Shown: positions 5,188-8,363 of the stretch, one piece after another | Position numbering within the stretch: position 1 is the first letter of the stretch | How the letters are laid out: each line of letters starts with the position of its first letter | Origin: an uncultured Mesorhizobium sp. | GTDB taxonomy: Bacteria; Pseudomonadota; Alphaproteobacteria; Rhizobiales; Rhizobiaceae | Reading direction: 5' to 3' | NCBI GenBank assembly: GCA_950071955.1 | Contig: CATMOC010000141.1 | Span: forward strand, 1 to 8,363 | DNA length: 8,363 nucleotides | Notes under the pieces: model-generated | What the model was told of the DNA's origin: nothing | The model's database searches: none | What the model saw: only the letters and a program-made list of their open reading frames with translations | Program-made: the position numbers and the translations under genes

Positions 5188-6387
5188 TCATCCGTCGCGG
5201 TGAGAGCGCCGGTCTTCTGAAGTGCCGGAGAAGTAGGGCCGGGCGACCCGCACGCAGTCCCGCCCCGCCTCCTTGGCCTCGTAGAGCGCGAGGTCGGCGC
5301 GCCGCAGCATGTCGGAGAGCGTATCGGTCCGGGTTAGTTCCGCGACGCCGAAGCTGGCGGTGGGCCTGAGACCATGGGGTGCGCCCTCGATCGGGGTCGC
5401 GGCGAACGCGCTGCGGACGCCTTCCGCAAACAGTCTCGCCGCGGGACCGTCGACACCGGACAGGATGACGGCGAATTCCTCACCGCCGATGCGTCCGGCA
5501 ATGTGGTTTTCCGAAACCGCCTCGTGCAACTGCCTCGCAAACGCTGCGATTACCTTGTCGCCGACGGCATGTCCGAATCGGTCGTTCACCGACTTGAAGT
5601 GATCGAGGTCGCAGATGACGATCGATGCCGGCAGGTTCGGCTTTGTCATATGCTGTCCGATCGCCCGCGCCCGTTGCTCGAAACCGCGCCGGTTGAGCAG
5701 CCCGGTAAGAGGATCCGTCTCCGATCGGACCGTCACTTCGGCCAGCACGTCGCGCAAGAGGATCACGAGCATCATCAGCCCCACCGCTACGATCAGGACG
5801 GCGCCCATGGACTGTGACAGGACCCCGTACAACGTATCGACATAGGTTTGCGGTCGATCACCCACTCCGAACATTTCTGCCAGGAATGGCTTGCCCAGGA
5901 AGTGCAGGCTGCTGACGACGAGCAGGGCGCACAGTGCCCTGTCGAGGGAGCGCGGATTTGGCGTGCGCGCAACGATCCAGGCCGCGACAGCCTGCATCAG
6001 GAAGTACGGAGCCTGGTACAGGAAGTCGCGCACGAACAATGAACGCGGCATATCGTAGATCGCGAGGTTCAGCGGAAGCGACACGATAAGGATGCCGGCG
6101 AGCAAACGCCACGGAATGGGCTGCCGGTAGGTACGGGCCAGTCCGGCATTGAAGAATGCGAAGGCCGTGATCGAAAGCGAGAAGGAGGCAAAGACGAAGA
6201 AGCGCGCGTCCTCGGCAACCGACACCAGCCATTCGGCCCCGTAGCTCGCCATTCCCAGGATGAAGCCGGCGGCGATCCAGCGAGCAGGCCGGCTAACTTT
6301 CTCGTAAGTCGCCGCCCAGGCAAATGCGCTCGCAAAGAGCCCTGCCACCAGAAGATTGATGGCAAGGATGTATTCTGCCTGACTCAT
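5188..6387 (-). CDS. Membrane-bound diguanylate cyclase (GGDEF domain)
   Basis: This 399-residue protein is predicted to make cyclic di-GMP from two GTP. The N-terminal half has about seven hydrophobic helices (roughly 5-27, 37-58, 62-86, 93-112, 122-140, 149-170, 189-213) with no recognised sensor signature. The GGDEF domain follows from about 222 to 383. It has DPLTGLLNRRGF (225-236), the metal-binding CDLDHFKSVND (259-269) and an intact GGEEF at 301-305, so catalysis is expected. The inhibitory I-site (RxxD, five residues before GGEEF) reads SENH at 292-295, so feedback inhibition by product is probably lost. The ATG at 6387 places helix 1 at the N-terminus, with GGGA about 8 nt upstream; an extended start at 6486 would add unconserved polar residues. 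The gene is convergent with the protease-like gene, 16 bp apart. The signal sensed is unknown. Confidence 0.93.
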   Translation of the reverse strand: MSQAEYILAINLLVAGLFASAFAWAATYEKVSRPARWIAAGFILGMASYGAEWLVSVAEDARFFVFASFSLSITAFAFFNAGLARTYRQPIPWRLLAGILIVSLPLNLAIYDMPRSLFVRDFLYQAPYFLMQAVAAWIVARTPNPRSLDRALCALLVVSSLHFLGKPFLAEMFGVGDRPQTYVDTLYGVLSQSMGAVLIVAVGLMMLVILLRDVLAEVTVRSETDPLTGLLNRRGFEQRARAIGQHMTKPNLPASIVICDLDHFKSVNDRFGHAVGDKVIAAFARQLHEAVSENHIAGRIGGEEFAVILSGVDGPAARLFAEGVRSAFAATPIEGAPHGLRPTASFGVAELTRTDTLSDMLRRADLALYEAKEAGRDCVRVARPYFSGTSEDRRSHRDG

Positions 6388-6513
6388 CGTGGTTCCCACA
6401 CCTAATGGAGAAGACCGATAAGGCAGGGAGACCAAAAACTCGTTAATCGGCGTTTTGCCGCCGGACGGGCGGGGAAGATCCCGCACGCGAGCGCGGTCGT
6501 TCCGGCAGGGAGC

Positions 6514-6540
6514 GGCAAGCCGCCACGACGGCGGCTTGCC
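6514..6540 (-). terminator. Strong hairpin just after leuC (putative terminator)
   Basis: An 11-bp perfect stem, GGCAAGCCGCC at 6514-6524 pairing with GGCGGCTTGCC at 6530-6540, closes a 5-nt loop. It starts 6 nt beyond the leuC stop codon on the minus strand. No run of T follows, so a classical rho-independent terminator is incomplete. It may instead protect the leuC transcript's 3' end or only partly stop read-through into the diguanylate cyclase gene. The remainder of the 6388-6546 gap shows no clear promoter. Confidence 0.55.
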
Positions 6541-6546
6541 CGATCG

Positions 6547-7989
6547 TCACTTCCAGTCGCGGATGTCCACGAAGCGGCCGGCGATCGCGGCGGCCGCCGC
6601 CATGGCCGGCGACACGAGATGCGTGCGGCCCTTGAAGCCCTGCCGACCCTCGAAATTTCGATTCGAGGTGGAGGCGCACCTTTCGTGCGGTTTCAGCCGG
6701 TCGTCGTTCATGGCCAGGCACATTGAGCAGCCCGGCTCGCGCCAGTCGAAGCCGGCTTCCTTGAATATCCGGTCGAGACCTTCGGCCTCCGCCTGTGCCT
6801 TCACCAGGCCCGAGCCTGGCACCACCATGGCGTCGACCCGTGGATTGACCTTGCGGCCTTCGACGACCTTGGCCGCGGCTCTGAGATCCTCGATGCGGCC
6901 GTTCGTGCAAGAGCCGATGAAAACGCGGTCCAGTTCGATGTCGGTGATCTTCGTGCCCGGCTGAAGGCCCATGTACTCCAGCGCGCGGCGCTTGGAATTG
7001 CGCTTGTTCTCGTCGGCGATGGCTTCCGGGTCCGGCACGATTCCCGTCACCGAGACCACGTCCTCGGGCGAGGAACCCCAGGTCACGACCGGGGGCAGTT
7101 CGGCCGCATTGAGCACGACGACCTTGTCGAAATGAGCGCCTTCGTCGGTCTTGAGCGTCTCCCAATAGGTCTTGGCCATATCCCACGCGGCGCCGGTCGG
7201 CGCCTTGGGCCGGCCCTTGATGTACTCGTAGGTCTTCTCGTCGGGCGCGATCAGGCCGGCGCGCGCGCCGCCTTCGATCGACATGTTGCAGACCGTCAAC
7301 CGCCCTTCGACGCTCATCCGTTCGAACACGGCCCCACGATATTCGATCACATGGCCCGTCCCGCCGCCCGTACCGATCACGCCGATGATGTGGAGGATCA
7401 GGTCCTTGGGTGTGACGCCGGGGCCGAGTTCCCCCTCGACGCGGATTTCCATCGTTTTCGAGCGGCGCAATTGCAGCGTCTGGGTCGCCAGCACGTGTTC
7501 GACCTCGCTGGTGCCGATCCCGAAGGCCAGCGCGCCGACACCGCCATGCGCGGCAGTGTGCGAATCGCCGCACACGATCGTCGCACCGGGTAGGGAGAAG
7601 CCCTGTTCCGGGCCGACGACATGGACGATCCCCTGTTCGGGCGCGACGGCGTCTATATAGCGGATGCCGAAGTCGGGCGCGTTGCGCTCCAGCGCGGCGA
7701 GCTGCGCGGCGCTCTGCGGATCTTCGATGGGGAGCCGTGCCCCGTCGGGCGCGAGGCGTGCGGTGGTCGGCAGGTTATGGTCGGGCACGGCCAGCGTCAG
7801 GTCGGGCCTGCGCACCATGCGCCCGGCGAGGCGCAGCGCCTCGAACGCCTGCGGGCTGGTGACTTCGTGGACGAGATGCCGGTCGATATAGACGAGGCAG
7901 GTATCGTCCGAAGCGGGATCGTCGGGCTGCGCCACGACATGGGCGTCCCAGATCTTTTCGTAGAGGGTGCGGGGGCGGCTGGCCATCAT
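6547..7989 (-). CDS. leuC: 3-isopropylmalate dehydratase large subunit
   Basis: This cytoplasmic [4Fe-4S] enzyme pairs with LeuD to isomerise 2-isopropylmalate to 3-isopropylmalate in leucine synthesis. At 480 residues it is close to the family's usual 465-480. Signatures include [12 protein letters not shown] (139-150), [17 protein letters not shown] (157-173) and [19 protein letters not shown] (233-251). Cluster ligands are Cys361 ([13 protein letters not shown]) and Cys421 and Cys424 (PGCSMC), followed by [15 protein letters not shown] (437-451). The start could be ATG 7989 or ATG 7986; both lie after a weak AAAAAG-type Shine-Dalgarno. The leuD partner is not adjacent on the downstream side, where the diguanylate cyclase gene follows. 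The N-terminal half reads unlike typical rhizobial LeuC while the C-terminal half reads very like it (see findings). The enzyme should be active. Confidence 0.96.
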   Translation of the reverse strand: MMASRPRTLYEKIWDAHVVAQPDDPASDDTCLVYIDRHLVHEVTSPQAFEALRLAGRMVRRPDLTLAVPDHNLPTTARLAPDGARLPIEDPQSAAQLAALERNAPDFGIRYIDAVAPEQGIVHVVGPEQGFSLPGATIVCGDSHTAAHGGVGALAFGIGTSEVEHVLATQTLQLRRSKTMEIRVEGELGPGVTPKDLILHIIGVIGTGGGTGHVIEYRGAVFERMSVEGRLTVCNMSIEGGARAGLIAPDEKTYEYIKGRPKAPTGAAWDMAKTYWETLKTDEGAHFDKVVVLNAAELPPVVTWGSSPEDVVSVTGIVPDPEAIADENKRNSKRRALEYMGLQPGTKITDIELDRVFIGSCTNGRIEDLRAAAKVVEGRKVNPRVDAMVVPGSGLVKAQAEAEGLDRIFKEAGFDWREPGCSMCLAMNDDRLKPHERCASTSNRNFEGRQGFKGRTHLVSPAMAAAAAIAGRFVDIRDWK

Positions 7990-8091
7990 GGCGCTTTTTC
8001 TGCGGCAGCCTCGCCCCTCGCGCAAGGCACCAGCGCCCTTCCTCGCAATGGCTTTACGAATGTCATGGAAAGGTAAGGTTTAATGCGCTAA

Positions 8092-8107
8092 CTGACACAT
8101 ATGTCAG
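8092..8107. repeat. Inverted repeat covering the thioesterase start codon (candidate operator)
   Basis: CTGACA (8092-8097) and TGTCAG (8102-8107) are perfect 6-bp complements separated by CATA. The start codon ATG at 8101-8103 lies inside the repeat. A regulator bound here could block expression of the gene, or the short hairpin could hinder its translation. No strong Shine-Dalgarno is visible upstream. It is also about 105-120 bp from the leuC start on the divergent side. Confidence 0.4.
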
Positions 8108-8363
8108 CAAAGCCCTTCAGCCATCCGATTACCGTCCAACCCGAAGACATCGACTTCATGGGCCATGTCAACAATGCCCGCTATCTCGGCTGGGTGCAGG
8201 ACACGGTGCTCGCCCATTGGCAGAAACTCGCGCCTGCCGAAGAGGTCGCGAGCAAGGCGTGGGTCGCGCTGAAGCACGAGATCACATATCGCCGCCCCGC
8301 TTTCCTGCATGACGCGGTGATCGCCGAAACCGTGCTGGAAAAGATCGCGGGCGCCCGTTCGTT
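8101..8363 (+). CDS. Acyl-CoA thioesterase, hotdog fold (4-hydroxybenzoyl-CoA thioesterase type), N-terminal part
   Basis: Eighty-seven codons of the N-terminal part are present before the right edge; the family is about 130-150 residues. The motif EDIDFMGHVNNARYL (15-29) contains the family's D-x-M-G-H-x-N-N signature, with Asp18 as the catalytic acid of the YbgC/FadM/4HBT-II hotdog enzymes. HEITYRRPAFLHDAVIAET (60-78) is the usual following strand pair. These enzymes hydrolyse acyl-CoA thioesters in the cytoplasm; the chain length is not evident. The ATG at 8101 puts the motif at the right distance from the N-terminus, and no in-frame upstream start is usable because a TAA at 8089-8091 precedes it in frame. 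Its Shine-Dalgarno is poor. It is divergent from leuC with a 111-bp gap. Confidence 0.9.
   Translation, partial: MSAKPFSHPITVQPEDIDFMGHVNNARYLGWVQDTVLAHWQKLAPAEEVASKAWVALKHEITYRRPAFLHDAVIAETVLEKIAGARS

Noticed and set aside
6443..7573. A 376-codon open frame overlapping leuC in another frame on the same strand
   Set aside because: The LeuC frame carries all family motifs including three cluster cysteines. The alternative product is Arg-rich without recognisable features.
1..8363. Phage defence, CRISPR, toxin-antitoxin or mobile element content
   Set aside because: I looked for repeat arrays, transposase or integrase motifs, small paired toxin-like genes and tRNA-associated attachment sites and saw none.

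Overview
The window is GC-rich chromosomal DNA from an alphaproteobacterium, most probably of the Hyphomicrobiales (Rhizobiales; Mesorhizobium/Phyllobacteriaceae-like). This rests on the style of the SdhC/SdhD/SdhA proteins, an alphaproteobacterial-type promoter before sdhC, a CtrA-type TTAA-N7-TTAA site, and the C-terminal half of LeuC. I see no insertion sequence, tRNA, rRNA or CRISPR array. The assignment is from memory of family sequences, not from a search.

Layout. Positions 1-1279 (minus strand) hold the start of the succinate dehydrogenase operon, read sdhC-sdhD-sdhA. sdhA runs off the left edge. The genes are packed with 2 and 7 nt gaps, and a good promoter and a 7-bp inverted repeat lie upstream. 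Positions 1483-2380 (minus) hold a small MliC-like lipoprotein (possible lysozyme inhibitor) and a GNAT acetyltransferase. Positions 2381-2517 form a divergent intergenic region with an exact CtrA-type box. Positions 2518-2895 (plus) encode a small secreted protein of unknown function with two cysteines.

Positions 2989-5171 (plus) hold the most unusual pair. The first gene encodes a four-helix membrane protein with a predicted periplasmic domain of about 230 residues. It overlaps by 4 bp a gene for a membrane-anchored, ClpP-fold serine protease-like protein of the 'predicted periplasmic protein' (COG3904-like) type. The overlap suggests translational coupling and a joint function, possibly an envelope proteolysis module. 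Convergent to it, 5188-6387 (minus) encodes a membrane diguanylate cyclase with an intact GGEEF motif and a degenerate inhibitory I-site.

Positions 6547-7989 (minus) encode LeuC, the large subunit of 3-isopropylmalate isomerase, followed by a strong hairpin. Divergent from it, a hotdog-fold acyl-CoA thioesterase gene begins at 8101 and runs off the right edge, with a perfect inverted repeat over its start codon. The N-terminal half of LeuC looks to me more like sphingomonad or gammaproteobacterial LeuC, while the C-terminal half looks rhizobial. This could be a recombination junction or an assembly artefact.

Most of the window is ordinary housekeeping sequence. The accessory interest is in the protease/membrane-protein pair, the CtrA-type control region, the possible LeuC mosaic and a few palindromic candidate operators.
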